Shown: positions 1 through 8,206, counted from the stretch's first letter. The stretch: DNA of 64,000 nt from PALSA-612 sp963704335 (GCA_963704335.1 OY969889.1:1736001-1800000), one strand, 5' to 3'. Translations and numbers: made by a program. The notes: a model not told the origin generated them from the letters alone.

Positions 1-120
1 CCGCCTGCGTGGCTCCAGCGGCTCGGTCTCGCGTTCGCTGCGCCGCTCGGCCGCCTGCTCGGCTACCGCGCCACCTACGAGGCCGCCGAGCCCCAGTCCC
101 CGACCGTGCTCGGCCTGTAG
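1..120 (+). CDS. C-terminal end of an unidentified protein (5' cut by window edge)
   Basis: An open frame runs from the first base to a TAG at 118-120 and gives 39 residues, ending in a Pro/Ser-rich tail. The segment LGRLLGYRATY resembles tails seen after some actinobacterial cupin domains, but too little remains to assign a family. It reads in the same direction as the membrane-protein gene 41 bases downstream and may share its transcript. Everything upstream lies outside the window. Confidence 0.5.
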   Translation, partial: PPAWLQRLGLAFAAPLGRLLGYRATYEAAEPQSPTVLGL

Positions 121-161
121 TTCGCAAACGGCTCTGGCTCTACTACGAAAGGAGAATCACC

Positions 162-818
162 ATGACCACTGCCACCATCGAAGTGCCCGTCGCTCGCTCC
201 GCGAGCTCGTGGGTACATCTGCTCGCACCGCTCTCGGGCCTCGCGCTCGTCGGAGGCTTCCTCATGATGCTCCTCTCGCCCGCCGGCGGTGACACCGGCG
301 AGACGCCGGCCGAAGTGGTCGCGTACGCCTCGTCCAACGAGGGCTGGCTGCTCGCGGCCGGGCTCTTCGCTATCGCCTCGGTCGCCCTCTGCGCCGGCTT
401 TGTGACCGGGCTCCACACCCGTCTCCGGGGAATCGCGACGGCCGGCGAGGCTACGCTCCTGCTGGTCGGCGGCGTCGTCTTCACCGTCGGCCTCGCGCTC
501 GCGCTCACGCTCTGGCATGCCCCGCTCCTCGACATGCCGGACGGACAGGCGCGCGCGCTCGTTCAGGCCGAGACGTATCTCGCGATGGACGACGTCGGCT
601 GGTTCCTGTTCGCGGCGGCGGGCATCGGCGCCGCACTGATGGTGATCCCAGCATCCCTGGCCGCACGGAGGACCGGCGCGCCGGGCTGGCTCTGCTGGAC
701 CGGCGTCGTCCTCGGCGTCGCCTCGGTCGGAACGGTCGGCTTCTTCGGGCTCTTCGCGTGGATGGCGTGGATCGCCGGGGCGGCAATCGTGATGATCGTC
801 GCCTCCTCGCGCGGTTAG
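162..818 (+). CDS. Four-helix integral membrane protein, function unknown
   Basis: A 218-residue protein with four strong hydrophobic segments at about residues 15-38, 62-82, 98-120 and 145-215 (the last region may hold two helices). No catalytic motif is visible. The ATG at 162 is chosen because GAAAGGAGA lies just upstream; the same frame stays open further 5' but without a ribosome site and over the previous gene. The overall shape resembles DUF4386- or DUF998-like actinobacterial membrane proteins, but I do not recognise a specific family. A strong hairpin follows the stop, so this gene probably ends its transcript. Confidence 0.75.
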   Translation: MTTATIEVPVARSASSWVHLLAPLSGLALVGGFLMMLLSPAGGDTGETPAEVVAYASSNEGWLLAAGLFAIASVALCAGFVTGLHTRLRGIATAGEATLLLVGGVVFTVGLALALTLWHAPLLDMPDGQARALVQAETYLAMDDVGWFLFAAAGIGAALMVIPASLAARRTGAPGWLCWTGVVLGVASVGTVGFFGLFAWMAWIAGAAIVMIVASSRG

Positions 819-833
819 ACGACGACCGGTGCA

Positions 834-865
834 GGGGATGCGGCGGCTCACGCCGTCGCATCCCC
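834..865 (+). terminator. Hairpin terminator after the membrane protein
   Basis: GGGGATGCG at 834-842 pairs perfectly with CGCATCCCC at 857-865, and a second short GGCG/CGCC stem sits inside. It lies 16 bases after the stop of the upstream gene. There is no U-tract, which is usual for high-GC actinobacterial terminators. Confidence 0.6.
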
Positions 866-900
866 TCGCTGCTCCGTGGATGGTGTAGCGATCGGCAACG

Positions 901-1989
901 GTGGGTAACTCGAGATTCGTGGCCGTGTCGCTAAAGGCAAGCGTTGCCACCATGGGGGCAATCTTCGCTCTCGTCGCCGGCGTGGACGTCGCCCAGGCCG
1001 GCCTCCTGCCGGCCGACACTGACGAAATCGCGGCACTCTCAGGCGCAAACGGCGATGACGGCCTCATCGGCGACCTGCTGGGCGACGGCGAGGACGAAGG
1101 CGACGTGGTGGACGACGCCGGCGACGTCGTTGGCGACGTCTTGGACGACGCTGACGACGTGCTGGACGACGCCGACGGTGTCGCGGGCGATGTCTTGGAC
1201 GACGCCACGGGCGCCGTTGACGACACGCTGGATGGCGTCGGAGCCGTCGTGGACGACGCAAAGTCGGATGTCGATAAGACTCTCTCCGGCGTCGAGAACA
1301 CCGTCGACAAGACGGTTTCCGGGGCTGTCGGAGCCGTCGAGGACATCGTCGACGACACGCCTGTCAACGGCGTCGTGGACGATGTCAAGAGCAGTGTCGA
1401 CCCCGTTGTCGACACCGTGGAGCAGGTTTCCGCGCTCGGTGGCGGCACTTCGGCCGCAGTGACGAGCAAGACCCCTGAAATCGGCGCCGCAGCCACGCTC
1501 GGAAGCTCTGCGCCCGCGGCACAGATGACGAGCCCGGGAGCGGCCTCCGTGCCGACGAACGCGACGCAAAAGTCAATCTCTTCGCCAGTTTCCAGCGCGC
1601 TTCTCGAGCAGGCAGCAACGCCGCGTGGAGCGCCGACCATGCAGCTCACCGTCAGCGCGGCCGCACGCATCGGCGGTGGCCCAGCTGCTTCGTCGCACGA
1701 TCGTCTGCAGGCTAGCCCGTGGGGGCAGCCGCCGGCGGTTCCGTTGAATGCCAGGGGTAACGAGGACTCCTCCTCCTCCCGAGCCCCGGCTCTTCCCTTC
1801 GGACCGCGTTTCCCGGTGGATCTGCCCGCCACAGCTGCCGCCGGCTCGAGTGCGACAGGGTCGGCGCTCACCGTGGCGCTCCTCTGCGCGCTCATGCTCT
1901 TGGCCCCGAGGGCAGGCCGTTTGACGCGGCCTGGACCGAGTCTCGTGGGGCCAGAACCCGGCCTTTCTCTCCCAGAACGCCCCGGCTAA
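901..1989 (+). CDS. Secreted Asp/Val-rich repeat protein with C-terminal membrane segment
   Basis: A 362-residue exported protein with no recognised family. Residues 1-33 form a signal peptide ending in AQA. Residues 65-180 are a highly acidic repeat built on variants of DVLDDADDV and VDDTxxGV, like a chain of short amphipathic units. Residues 180-300 are Ser/Ala/Pro-rich linker. Near the C-terminus a single hydrophobic stretch (TALTVALLCALMLLA-like, about 315-333) is followed by Arg, as in a membrane stop-transfer or sorting tail; there is no LPxTG. GTG starts at 901, 919 and 925 are all possible and none has a clear ribosome site. The acidic region could bind Ca2+ or cell-wall cations; that is inference. 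Confidence 0.7.
   Translation: MGNSRFVAVSLKASVATMGAIFALVAGVDVAQAGLLPADTDEIAALSGANGDDGLIGDLLGDGEDEGDVVDDAGDVVGDVLDDADDVLDDADGVAGDVLDDATGAVDDTLDGVGAVVDDAKSDVDKTLSGVENTVDKTVSGAVGAVEDIVDDTPVNGVVDDVKSSVDPVVDTVEQVSALGGGTSAAVTSKTPEIGAAATLGSSAPAAQMTSPGAASVPTNATQKSISSPVSSALLEQAATPRGAPTMQLTVSAAARIGGGPAASSHDRLQASPWGQPPAVPLNARGNEDSSSSRAPALPFGPRFPVDLPATAAAGSSATGSALTVALLCALMLLAPRAGRLTRPGPSLVGPEPGLSLPERPG
1105..1260 (+). repeat. Imperfect tandem repeats coding Asp-rich units
   Basis: Within the secreted protein gene the DNA repeats words such as GTCTTGGACGACGC and GACGTGCTGGACGACGCC at intervals of 24-42 bases. Units are degenerate and keep the reading frame, giving recurring LDDA/VDDA peptides. The repetition looks protein-driven and not like a mobile or CRISPR repeat. 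Confidence 0.6.
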
Positions 1990-2072
1990 GCCGGCTGCTG
2001 CCGTAGAAGCCGCGTCGCGGCGTGACCGCGGCGCTCACTGGCAGACGTTCTGAAGAGAGAGGAGTGAACTCG

Positions 2073-2252
2073 ATGAAACGCTCGATTGAGCGTGTGGAGT
2101 CCGACGCAGGACGAGGTCGAGTGCTTGCGGGAGTGCGACGTCGTGCTCGAGCTCGTGCCGTGAGCCTCTACGCCGTGCTCGTCGTGGTGGGAATCGCCGC
2201 CGCGGTCGTGGCTCTGGCCGCGCTGCTCACGTTTGCGAGCACGGGCCACTGA
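2073..2252 (+). CDS. Small single-helix membrane protein
   Basis: A 59-residue protein with a basic N-terminal half (many Arg/Lys up to residue 30) and one transmembrane helix at about 32-54, ending FASTGH. The ATG at 2073 is preceded by GAGAGGAG at a good distance. It sits alone between the Asp-rich secreted protein and the ABC importer genes. I do not recognise a family. The Arg-rich side would stay in the cytoplasm by the positive-inside rule. Confidence 0.6.
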   Translation: MKRSIERVESDAGRGRVLAGVRRRARARAVSLYAVLVVVGIAAAVVALAALLTFASTGH

Positions 2253-2367
2253 GTGGGGAGGCGGCCGGGACAGCATGGGCGGCGGCTTCGGCCGCCGCCC
2301 TGCCGTCGCGGGCGGCACGAGGCGCGGGGGCGTGACCGGCTCGCTCCATGCGGTATATACATCGGTC

Positions 2368-3216
2368 ATGTCGGCTACCGGCGACCTTGCGGCGGCCGCT
2401 GAACCTGTCGCCCAGCCAAGAGCCAGTGCTGCCCGGTCGCGCACGACGCGCGCTGCGGAGCTCCTCATCCCGGTGCTATCGATTCTCGTTGCCCTCGCCG
2501 TCTGGGAGCTGATCTCGCGCGGCGGCCTGATCGAAGAGCGAGACCTCCCGTCCATGACAGCGAGCTTCGGCGAGCTGTGGACGATGATGAAGACCTCCGA
2601 TTTCTGGATCGCGTTCGGCCAGACGGTGCGCGGATGGGCGATCGGCCTCGGGCTCGCGACCCTGCTCGCGGTGCCGCTGGGGATCGCCCTGGGCTCGAGC
2701 CAGTTCGCCGCGCGCGCGTTCCGCGTGCCGATCGAGTTCCTGCGGCCGATCCCGTCCGCCGCGCTCATCCCCCTGCTCTTCCTCACGCTGGGGACGACCC
2801 TGCAGAGCGAGATCTTTCTTGCCACGTTCGGCGCGTTTTGGCCGCTGCTCGTGCAGACGATGTACGGCGTCCACGACGTCGACCCGATCGCCGTGGACAC
2901 CGCCCGCTCGTTCGGTATCCCGAGGCGCGCCCGGCTGTACAAGATCATCCTGCCGAGCGCAGTCCCGTACATCATGACGGGGCTGCGGATCGCGTCCACC
3001 GTCGCGCTGATCCTCGCGTTCACGGCCGAGCTGTTCATGGGCACGCCGGGCCTTGGCGCGATGCTCAACTTCGCCGAGGCGTACGGCCTGACCAATCAGG
3101 TCTACGCGCTCGCGCTGGCCACGGGCTTCCTCGGCGTGGCCATCCACTATGCGATGGTCGGCGTCGAGCGCCGCGTGCTGCGGTGGCATCCATCTCAACG
3201 GGAGCTGAGGCCGTGA
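2368..3216 (+). CDS. ABC transporter permease, SsuC/TauC/NrtB type (first of two)
   Basis: A 282-residue inner-membrane permease of the BPD_transp_1 fold, with about six helices. The cytoplasmic EAA-like loop that contacts the ATPase reads AVDTARSFGIPRRARLYKI followed by ILPSAVPYI. The N-terminal 30 residues are a soluble Ala-rich lead, usual for this family. It is followed by a second, different permease that overlaps it by 4 bases, so the channel is probably a heterodimer. Family members import nitrate, aliphatic sulfonates, taurine or pyrimidine/thiamine precursors; the substrate here is unknown. The ATG at 2368 starts at the family's usual length; an in-frame upstream start would add 45 low-complexity residues. 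Confidence 0.88.
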   Translation: MSATGDLAAAAEPVAQPRASAARSRTTRAAELLIPVLSILVALAVWELISRGGLIEERDLPSMTASFGELWTMMKTSDFWIAFGQTVRGWAIGLGLATLLAVPLGIALGSSQFAARAFRVPIEFLRPIPSAALIPLLFLTLGTTLQSEIFLATFGAFWPLLVQTMYGVHDVDPIAVDTARSFGIPRRARLYKIILPSAVPYIMTGLRIASTVALILAFTAELFMGTPGLGAMLNFAEAYGLTNQVYALALATGFLGVAIHYAMVGVERRVLRWHPSQRELRP

Positions 3217-3998
3217 GCCCGCGCACGTACCGGGTGCTCGTCATCGCGGCCGAGATCGCCGTGCCGATCGCAATTCTCGCCGCCTGGCAGCTGTGGACGG
3301 TGCACGCCGACGACCCCAAGTTCCCGCGCCTGTCCACGATCCTCGTCCAGTTCCAGGAGCTGTGGCTCTTCTCCCAGTTCGAGACGCACGTCGTCCCCAG
3401 CATCGAGCGAATTCTGCTCGGCTTCGGGATCGCGGTCGTCCTCGGCGTCGCTCTGGGGATCCCGATCGGCCTCTCGCGCTGGGCGCGCCTCTGGGCGATG
3501 CCCCACGTCGAGTACTGGCGCGCGATGCCGCCGCCGGCGCTGATCCCGATCTCGATCGTCCTGCTCCACTCGATCGGCAACACCCAGAAGGTGTCGTTCA
3601 TCGCGTTCGTCTGCCTCTTCCCGATCCTGCTGAACACGATCGACGGAGTGCGTGGGATCGAGCCCACGCTCGTCGAGACGGCGCGGTCGTACGGCGTTCC
3701 CTGGCGCGAGGCCGTTCGCCGCATCATCATGCCGGCGGCGATGCCGCAGATCTTCGCGGGCATGCGCACGAGCCTCGCGCTGGCGGTGATCATCATGGTG
3801 CTGACCGAGTACTGGTCGAGCACGAACGGCGTCGGCTACGTGCTCCTGATCTCGAAGAACACCTTCCAGCTCGGGCCGATGTGGGCGGCCATCCTGCTGA
3901 TCGGCCTGCTCGGCTACGCCCTCAACCTGCTCTTCAACCTCTTCGAGCGCCGTGTGCTGGCCTGGCACAGGGGCTGGCGCGCCGCCACTCCGAAGTAG
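3213..3998 (+). CDS. ABC transporter permease, SsuC/TauC/NrtB type (second of two)
   Basis: A 261-residue permease homologous to the preceding one, with six predicted helices and the EAA-like loop LVETARSYGVPWREAVRRI followed by IMPAAMPQI. GTG at 3213 overlaps the previous stop (GTGA) and has GGGAGCTGAGG upstream, so translation is coupled. It should pair with the first permease and the ATPase encoded immediately downstream. The sequence is clearly diverged from the first permease, which argues for a heterodimer over a recent duplication. Confidence 0.88.
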   Translation: MSPRTYRVLVIAAEIAVPIAILAAWQLWTVHADDPKFPRLSTILVQFQELWLFSQFETHVVPSIERILLGFGIAVVLGVALGIPIGLSRWARLWAMPHVEYWRAMPPPALIPISIVLLHSIGNTQKVSFIAFVCLFPILLNTIDGVRGIEPTLVETARSYGVPWREAVRRIIMPAAMPQIFAGMRTSLALAVIIMVLTEYWSSTNGVGYVLLISKNTFQLGPMWAAILLIGLLGYALNLLFNLFERRVLAWHRGWRAATPK

Positions 3999-4009
3999 CG
4001 CGGGACGCG

Positions 4010-4828
4010 ATGCTGGAGATCAAGGGACTCGGCAAGACGTACGGGATCGGCGAGAAGGCGACCGAGGCGATCGGGGACGTCTCCTTCACGGTCGCAGACG
4101 GTGAGTTCGTGTGCGTCGTGGGGCCGTCCGGCTGCGGCAAGACGACGTTGCTGAAGTGCATCGCAGGCCTGTTGCCGCCGAGCCACGGCGAGGTCGTGCT
4201 CCGGGGTGCGAAGGTCACCTCCCCGCCCGAGGCGATGGCGCTCGTCTTCCAGGAGTACAGCCGGTCGTTGTTCCCGTGGATGTCCGTGCGCGACAACGTG
4301 CTGCTTCCTCTGCGGCACAAGGCGTCGCTGAAGAGAGACGAGCGGACCCGGCTCGTCGAGGACGCGCTCGACGAGATGGGTCTCGCGAAGTTCATGGATC
4401 ACTACCCGTGGCAGCTCTCGGGAGGCATGCAGCAGCGCGTGGCCATCGCCCGAGCGCTCGCGTACCAGCCGTCCATCCTGCTCATGGACGAGCCGTTCGC
4501 CTCGGTGGACGCTCAGACGCGTGACGATCTCGAGGATCTCGTCCTCAGCGTGCGCGAGCACCACGGCGTCACCATCCTGTTCGTGACCCACGACATCGAC
4601 GAGTCCGTGTACCTCGCGGACCGCATCGTCGTGCTCACGCATGCGCCGACACACGTCAAGGAGATCGTCGCGGTCGAGCTCGGCGACAAGCGTGACCAGA
4701 TCGAGACCAAGGAGCTTCCGGAGTTCGCGCACCTGCGCACACACGTGTACCGGCTGATCAAGCGGGACCAGTCAGCGGTCGACGAGGCCGAGGCGGGCCT
4801 GGCCGGTCAGGCCGCTGCCATCGACTGA
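4010..4828 (+). CDS. ABC transporter ATPase, SsuB/TauB/NrtD type
   Basis: A 272-residue cytoplasmic ATPase that drives the importer. Visible motifs are Walker A GPSGCGKTT (about 41-49), the Q-loop in VFQEYSRSLFPW, signature LSGGMQQR, Walker B ILLMDEPFASVD and the switch His in FVTHDIDE. The tail after residue 225 is typical of the nitrate/sulfonate branch. It lies 11 bases after the second permease, completing a permease-permease-ATPase order, and is followed by two binding-protein genes. All catalytic residues are present. Confidence 0.92.
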   Translation: MLEIKGLGKTYGIGEKATEAIGDVSFTVADGEFVCVVGPSGCGKTTLLKCIAGLLPPSHGEVVLRGAKVTSPPEAMALVFQEYSRSLFPWMSVRDNVLLPLRHKASLKRDERTRLVEDALDEMGLAKFMDHYPWQLSGGMQQRVAIARALAYQPSILLMDEPFASVDAQTRDDLEDLVLSVREHHGVTILFVTHDIDESVYLADRIVVLTHAPTHVKEIVAVELGDKRDQIETKELPEFAHLRTHVYRLIKRDQSAVDEAEAGLAGQAAAID

Positions 4829-4898
4829 AGTGGCAATTCCTGCCGCACAGGCGGATAATCCGTCCGGCCTGGGTGGGGATAGACAAGGAGGAACAGGA

Positions 4899-6146
4899 AT
4901 GTCCAGTGACCAGAGTCGCCGGCGAGGGCTCGCTCTCTCGGCCGCGATGCTGTGCAGCGTCCTTGCGGCGCTAACCGTGTTCGTAGGGCCATCGTCCGGA
5001 GCATCGGAGAGGGCGCTCGCGACCGTCACGGTCAACACGCTTCCGATCGCGAACGGCTTTCCGCTCGATCTCGGGATCAGCAAGGGCTTCTTCGAGAAGC
5101 GCGGCATCGAGATCAAGAAGACCGTGTTGCAGAGCGGCAACGACATCGTGCTCGCGCTCTCCAACAACAACGGTGACATCGGCTACATCGGCTGGACGCC
5201 TGCTTTCATAGCCGACACGTCCGGCGTCGCGATCACGACTGCTGCGGCCAGTGAGGTCGAGGGGACGAACGTCGCCGACAACTGGCAGAACGTTCTCGTC
5301 AAGGGATCGAGCTCGATCAGGACGCCCCAGGACCTCGCCGGCAAGACGATCGCCGTGAACGCGCTCAAAGGCGTGGCCGAGGTGGTCATCAGGGGCGGGT
5401 TGAAGAAGCTCGGCATCGATCCGCAGTCCGTGAAGCTGACGCCGGTCCCGTTCCCGGCCATGCGCACGGCGCTGGCGAACGGGCAGGTCGACGCGATCCA
5501 CACGCCGGAACCCTTCATGTCGCAGGCGTTGAACCAGGACGGCGCGCGCATCGTCATGGCGCCCGGTCCGGCGATCATGCCGTTTCTGCCGAACGGCGTC
5601 TACGTCGCGCGTACGGCCTGGACGCGGGAGAACCCGGCGCTCGCAAAGGCCTTCCGCCTCGCCATCAACGAGTCGCTCCTCTACTCGCAGGCGAACCCGA
5701 ACGAGATCCGCGCGCTGCTGCCGGCGGCGATCCGGGACATCCGCCTGCCCGTGTGGAGCCCGATCCTCGACCGAAAGAAGCTGCTGCAGCTCGCGCAGCT
5801 GGCGAGGGAGTTCGGCGCAATCCAGAGGCTGCCCGACTTCACGAAGCTCGTGCCGGGCACGATCTCGAGCGGCGTGATCCTGAAGGCAGACGTCGGCGCG
5901 ACCACGATCTCGATGAAGCTCGACAAGGCGCAGCTCAGGACACTCGCGCCGGGTGCGGACACCGTGGCCATCTCCGACCGGTCGTCCAAGCAGAACTTCC
6001 ACCTCAAGGGCCCGGGGGTGGACAAGAAGACCGGCACGAAGAAGGCCGGGAAGGTCACCTGGACGGTGGTCTTCAGGCCGGGCACGTACCGGTACTACTC
6101 CGACGCGAACCCGAAGCTGAAGGGATCCTTCAAGGTCGAGAACTGA
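4899..6146 (+). CDS. TauA/NMT1-like substrate-binding protein fused to a cupredoxin-like domain (copy 1)
   Basis: A 415-residue exported binding protein. Residues 1-35 form the signal peptide. Residues 40-320 match the SsuA/TauA/NMT1 periplasmic-binding fold (LPIANGFPLDLGISKGFFEKRG is the usual opening; the hinge includes DLAGKTIAVN). Residues about 325-415 form an extra C-terminal domain resembling the plastocyanin-like domain common in Thermoleophilia: KQNFHLKGPGV followed by TWTVVFRPGTYRYYSD and KGSFKV. The usual Cys, His and Met copper ligands at the end are replaced by Ser, Asn and Leu, so copper binding is unlikely. ATG at 4899 follows AAGGAGGAA. It is probably the ligand receptor of the preceding importer. 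Confidence 0.85.
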   Translation: MSSDQSRRRGLALSAAMLCSVLAALTVFVGPSSGASERALATVTVNTLPIANGFPLDLGISKGFFEKRGIEIKKTVLQSGNDIVLALSNNNGDIGYIGWTPAFIADTSGVAITTAAASEVEGTNVADNWQNVLVKGSSSIRTPQDLAGKTIAVNALKGVAEVVIRGGLKKLGIDPQSVKLTPVPFPAMRTALANGQVDAIHTPEPFMSQALNQDGARIVMAPGPAIMPFLPNGVYVARTAWTRENPALAKAFRLAINESLLYSQANPNEIRALLPAAIRDIRLPVWSPILDRKKLLQLAQLAREFGAIQRLPDFTKLVPGTISSGVILKADVGATTISMKLDKAQLRTLAPGADTVAISDRSSKQNFHLKGPGVDKKTGTKKAGKVTWTVVFRPGTYRYYSDANPKLKGSFKVEN

Positions 6147-6167
6147 TCACAGCGCTCTTCCACCAGA

Positions 6168-6190
6168 GGGGGCTGGGCACTCCAGCCCCC
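6168..6190 (+). terminator. GC hairpin between the two binding-protein genes
   Basis: GGGGGCTGG (6168-6176) pairs with CCAGCCCCC (6182-6190) around a 5-base loop, followed by AGTTT. It stands between the stop of copy 1 and the AAGGAGG of copy 2. It may be a partial terminator or a 3' mRNA-stabilising hairpin that sets different levels of the two binding proteins. Confidence 0.6.
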
Positions 6191-6214
6191 AGTTTGAACC
6201 CAAGGAGGTCGTAG

Positions 6215-7459
6215 ATGCCACGTCACAAGGCTCGTCGGCGGGTGACCAAGCTCTCGGTGGCGATGCTCTGCAGCATGCTCGCGTCGCTCACTGCGCTCGT
6301 CAGCTCGTCGGCAGGTGCTCCAGACAGAGCGCTGGCGACGATCACGATCGACACGCTCCCCATCGCCAACGGTCTTCCGCTCGATCTCGGTATCAGCAAG
6401 GGGATCTTCGAGAAGCGCGGCATCGAGATCAAGAAGGTCGTGCTCCAGAGCGGCAACGACATCGTGCTCGCACTGGCGAACAACAACGGTGACATCGGCT
6501 ACATCGGCTGGGTCCCGGCGTTCATCGCCGACACATCCGGCATCAACATCGTGACCGCCGCCGCCAGCGAGGTGGAGGGGACGAACGTCGCCGACAACTG
6601 GCAGAACATCCTCGTCAAGGGGTCCAGCTCGATTCGCACGCCCGCGGATCTTGCAGGCAAGACGATCGCCGTCAACGCTTTGAAGGGCGTGGGCGAGGTC
6701 GCGATCCGTGCCGCGTTCAAGAAGCTGGGCATGAGCCAGGACTCGGTCAAGCTGCTCGCCGTGCCTTTCCCGGCCATGCGGTCAGCGCTCGCCAACGGAC
6801 AGGTCGACGCCATCTGGACGCCCGAGCCCTTCCATTCACAGGCGCTGAATCAGGACGGCGCCCGGATCGTGATGGCACCGGGGCCGGTCGTGATGCCGTT
6901 CCTCCCGAACGGCATGTACGCGGCCCGCAAGGACTGGACGACGCAGAACCCGGCTCTCGCCCGACAGTTCCGGCTGGCACTCAACGAGTCGCTCATCTAC
7001 GCGCAAGGCCATCCGGACGAGATCCGTGCCCTGCTGCCGGCCGCGAGTAGGAATGTTCGCCTTCCGGTGTGGAGCCCGATTCTCGACCGGGGCAAGCTTC
7101 TTCAACTCGCTCGTTATGCGAGGGAGTTCGGCGTCATCTCCCGATTGCCGGACATGACGCAGCTCGTCCCGGGCTCGATCTCGAGCGGCGTGATTCTCAA
7201 GGGTGAGATCGGCGCAACGAACATCTCGCTCAAGCTCGACAAGCAGGCAGTCAAGACGCTCGCACCCGGCACGGACACGTTCGCCATCGTCGACAGGTCG
7301 GCGAAGCAGAACTTCCACCTCAAGGGCCCGGGCGTCGATCGCAAGACGAACGTCAAGAAGGCAGGAAAGGCCACGTGGACGATCACCCTGCGCAGGGGCA
7401 CGTACCGGTTCTTCTCCGACGCGAAGCCGTCGTTGAAGGGATCCTTCACGGTCGGTTAA
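6215..7459 (+). CDS. TauA/NMT1-like substrate-binding protein fused to a cupredoxin-like domain (copy 2)
   Basis: A 414-residue paralogue of the preceding gene with the same two-domain plan and close to identical core blocks (SGNDIVLALANNNGDIGYIGW, ASEVEGTNVADNWQN). A signal peptide covers residues 1-33. The C-terminal domain again keeps NFHLKGPGV but ends TYRFFSDAKPSLKGSF, so the cupredoxin Cys/His/Met positions are Ser, Lys and Leu. ATG at 6215 has AAGGAGG eight bases upstream. Sequence differences cluster around the putative ligand pocket (HTPEPFM in copy 1, WTPEPFH here), suggesting two related ligands for one transporter; that is inference. Confidence 0.85.
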   Translation: MPRHKARRRVTKLSVAMLCSMLASLTALVSSSAGAPDRALATITIDTLPIANGLPLDLGISKGIFEKRGIEIKKVVLQSGNDIVLALANNNGDIGYIGWVPAFIADTSGINIVTAAASEVEGTNVADNWQNILVKGSSSIRTPADLAGKTIAVNALKGVGEVAIRAAFKKLGMSQDSVKLLAVPFPAMRSALANGQVDAIWTPEPFHSQALNQDGARIVMAPGPVVMPFLPNGMYAARKDWTTQNPALARQFRLALNESLIYAQGHPDEIRALLPAASRNVRLPVWSPILDRGKLLQLARYAREFGVISRLPDMTQLVPGSISSGVILKGEIGATNISLKLDKQAVKTLAPGTDTFAIVDRSAKQNFHLKGPGVDRKTNVKKAGKATWTITLRRGTYRFFSDAKPSLKGSFTVG

Positions 7460-7489
7460 GCCAGCGAAGACGCAGGGCCTGATGGCAAT

Positions 7490-7516
7490 GGAGGGGCTGC
7501 GCTGCGCGGCCCCTCC
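7490..7516 (+). terminator. Terminator after the ABC importer operon
   Basis: GGAGGGGC (7490-7497) pairs exactly with GCCCCTCC (7509-7516) over an 11-base loop, 31 bases after the second binding-protein stop. No U-tract follows. The next gene has its own start region, so this probably separates two transcripts. Confidence 0.6.
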
Positions 7517-7525
7517 GTCGCTTAC

Positions 7526-7540
7526 TAGGCTACGAGCGTG
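7526..7540 (+). promoter_or_regulatory. Leaderless promoter -10 for the metallo-hydrolase gene
   Basis: TAGGCT at 7526-7531 is followed by six bases and then the GTG start at 7538. No ribosome site is present. This TAnnnT, 6-7 nt, start-codon arrangement fits actinobacterial leaderless transcripts and recurs elsewhere in the window. Confidence 0.5.
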
Positions 7541-8206
7541 CACGTCGTGGGCGGAATGGATTCTCGCTGGCTCTCGAAGGCCTACCTCGCCTACGACGAG
7601 CCAGGCGGGACGGCGGTGTTCGTCGACTCGGGCGCGCCGCTCGAACCGCTGCTCGCCGCGGTCGACGACAACGACCTGACCGTGACGCACATCCTCACCA
7701 CGCACGGCCACGAGGATCACGTCGCCGGTCACGACGAGCTCGTCGAGCGCTTCTCCTGCCCGGTCGTCACGGGCGCGGTCGAGACGGGCGGCCTGCGCTT
7801 CGACGCACTGCCGACGCCTGGCCACTCGGACGACGGTGTGGCGTTCGTGGCCAACGGCGAAGTGGTCTTCACCGGGGACACGCTGTTCAAGAACTCGGTC
7901 GGCGGTGGAGACTTCGAGACCGTCAAGCGATCCGTGATGGACGTGCTGATGACGCTGCCGCACGAGCTGCGCGTCTACCCCGGTCACACCGACGAGACCA
8001 CGATCGGCGACGAGTGGGAGTCGAACGTGTTCGTCCGAGTGTGGCGCGGCGCCGAGCCGGAGGGCACGGAGCCTGTGACGGTGGCTGGCGACGCGGCGAC
8101 GCTGATCGTCTGGTCGCCCGATTACGACGGCAAGGGTAAGGCCTGGGTGCGCTTCGCCGACGGCCGCGACGCCATCGTCGGCGGCTCGCGCGTCGAGCGC
8201 CAATGA
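7538..8206 (+). CDS. Metallo-beta-lactamase fold hydrolase (glyoxalase II-like)
   Basis: A 222-residue cytoplasmic hydrolase. The metal site looks complete: THGHEDH (His56, His58, Asp60, His61), His96 in PTPGHSDD, Asp114 in FTGDTLF and His150 in VYPGHTDE. This is the glyoxalase II/persulfide-dioxygenase-like pattern. Residues after 165 form a short C-terminal region of unknown role. It overlaps the next gene by ATGA and begins a three-gene set with an F420-type oxidoreductase and an O-methyltransferase. Thioester or lactone hydrolysis is likely; the actual substrate is not deducible. Confidence 0.85.
   Translation: MHVVGGMDSRWLSKAYLAYDEPGGTAVFVDSGAPLEPLLAAVDDNDLTVTHILTTHGHEDHVAGHDELVERFSCPVVTGAVETGGLRFDALPTPGHSDDGVAFVANGEVVFTGDTLFKNSVGGGDFETVKRSVMDVLMTLPHELRVYPGHTDETTIGDEWESNVFVRVWRGAEPEGTEPVTVAGDAATLIVWSPDYDGKGKAWVRFADGRDAIVGGSRVERQ

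Noticed and set aside
1105..1260. Repeats considered as a CRISPR array
   Set aside because: Units are coding, degenerate, of varying length and have no unique spacers; no cas genes are present.
75..1895. A 606-codon open frame on the minus strand over the first 1.9 kb
   Set aside because: Composition is Ser/Thr then Arg/Asp-rich without family features, and it is antisense to a membrane protein and a secreted repeat protein with proper signals. It is a typical GC-rich shadow frame.
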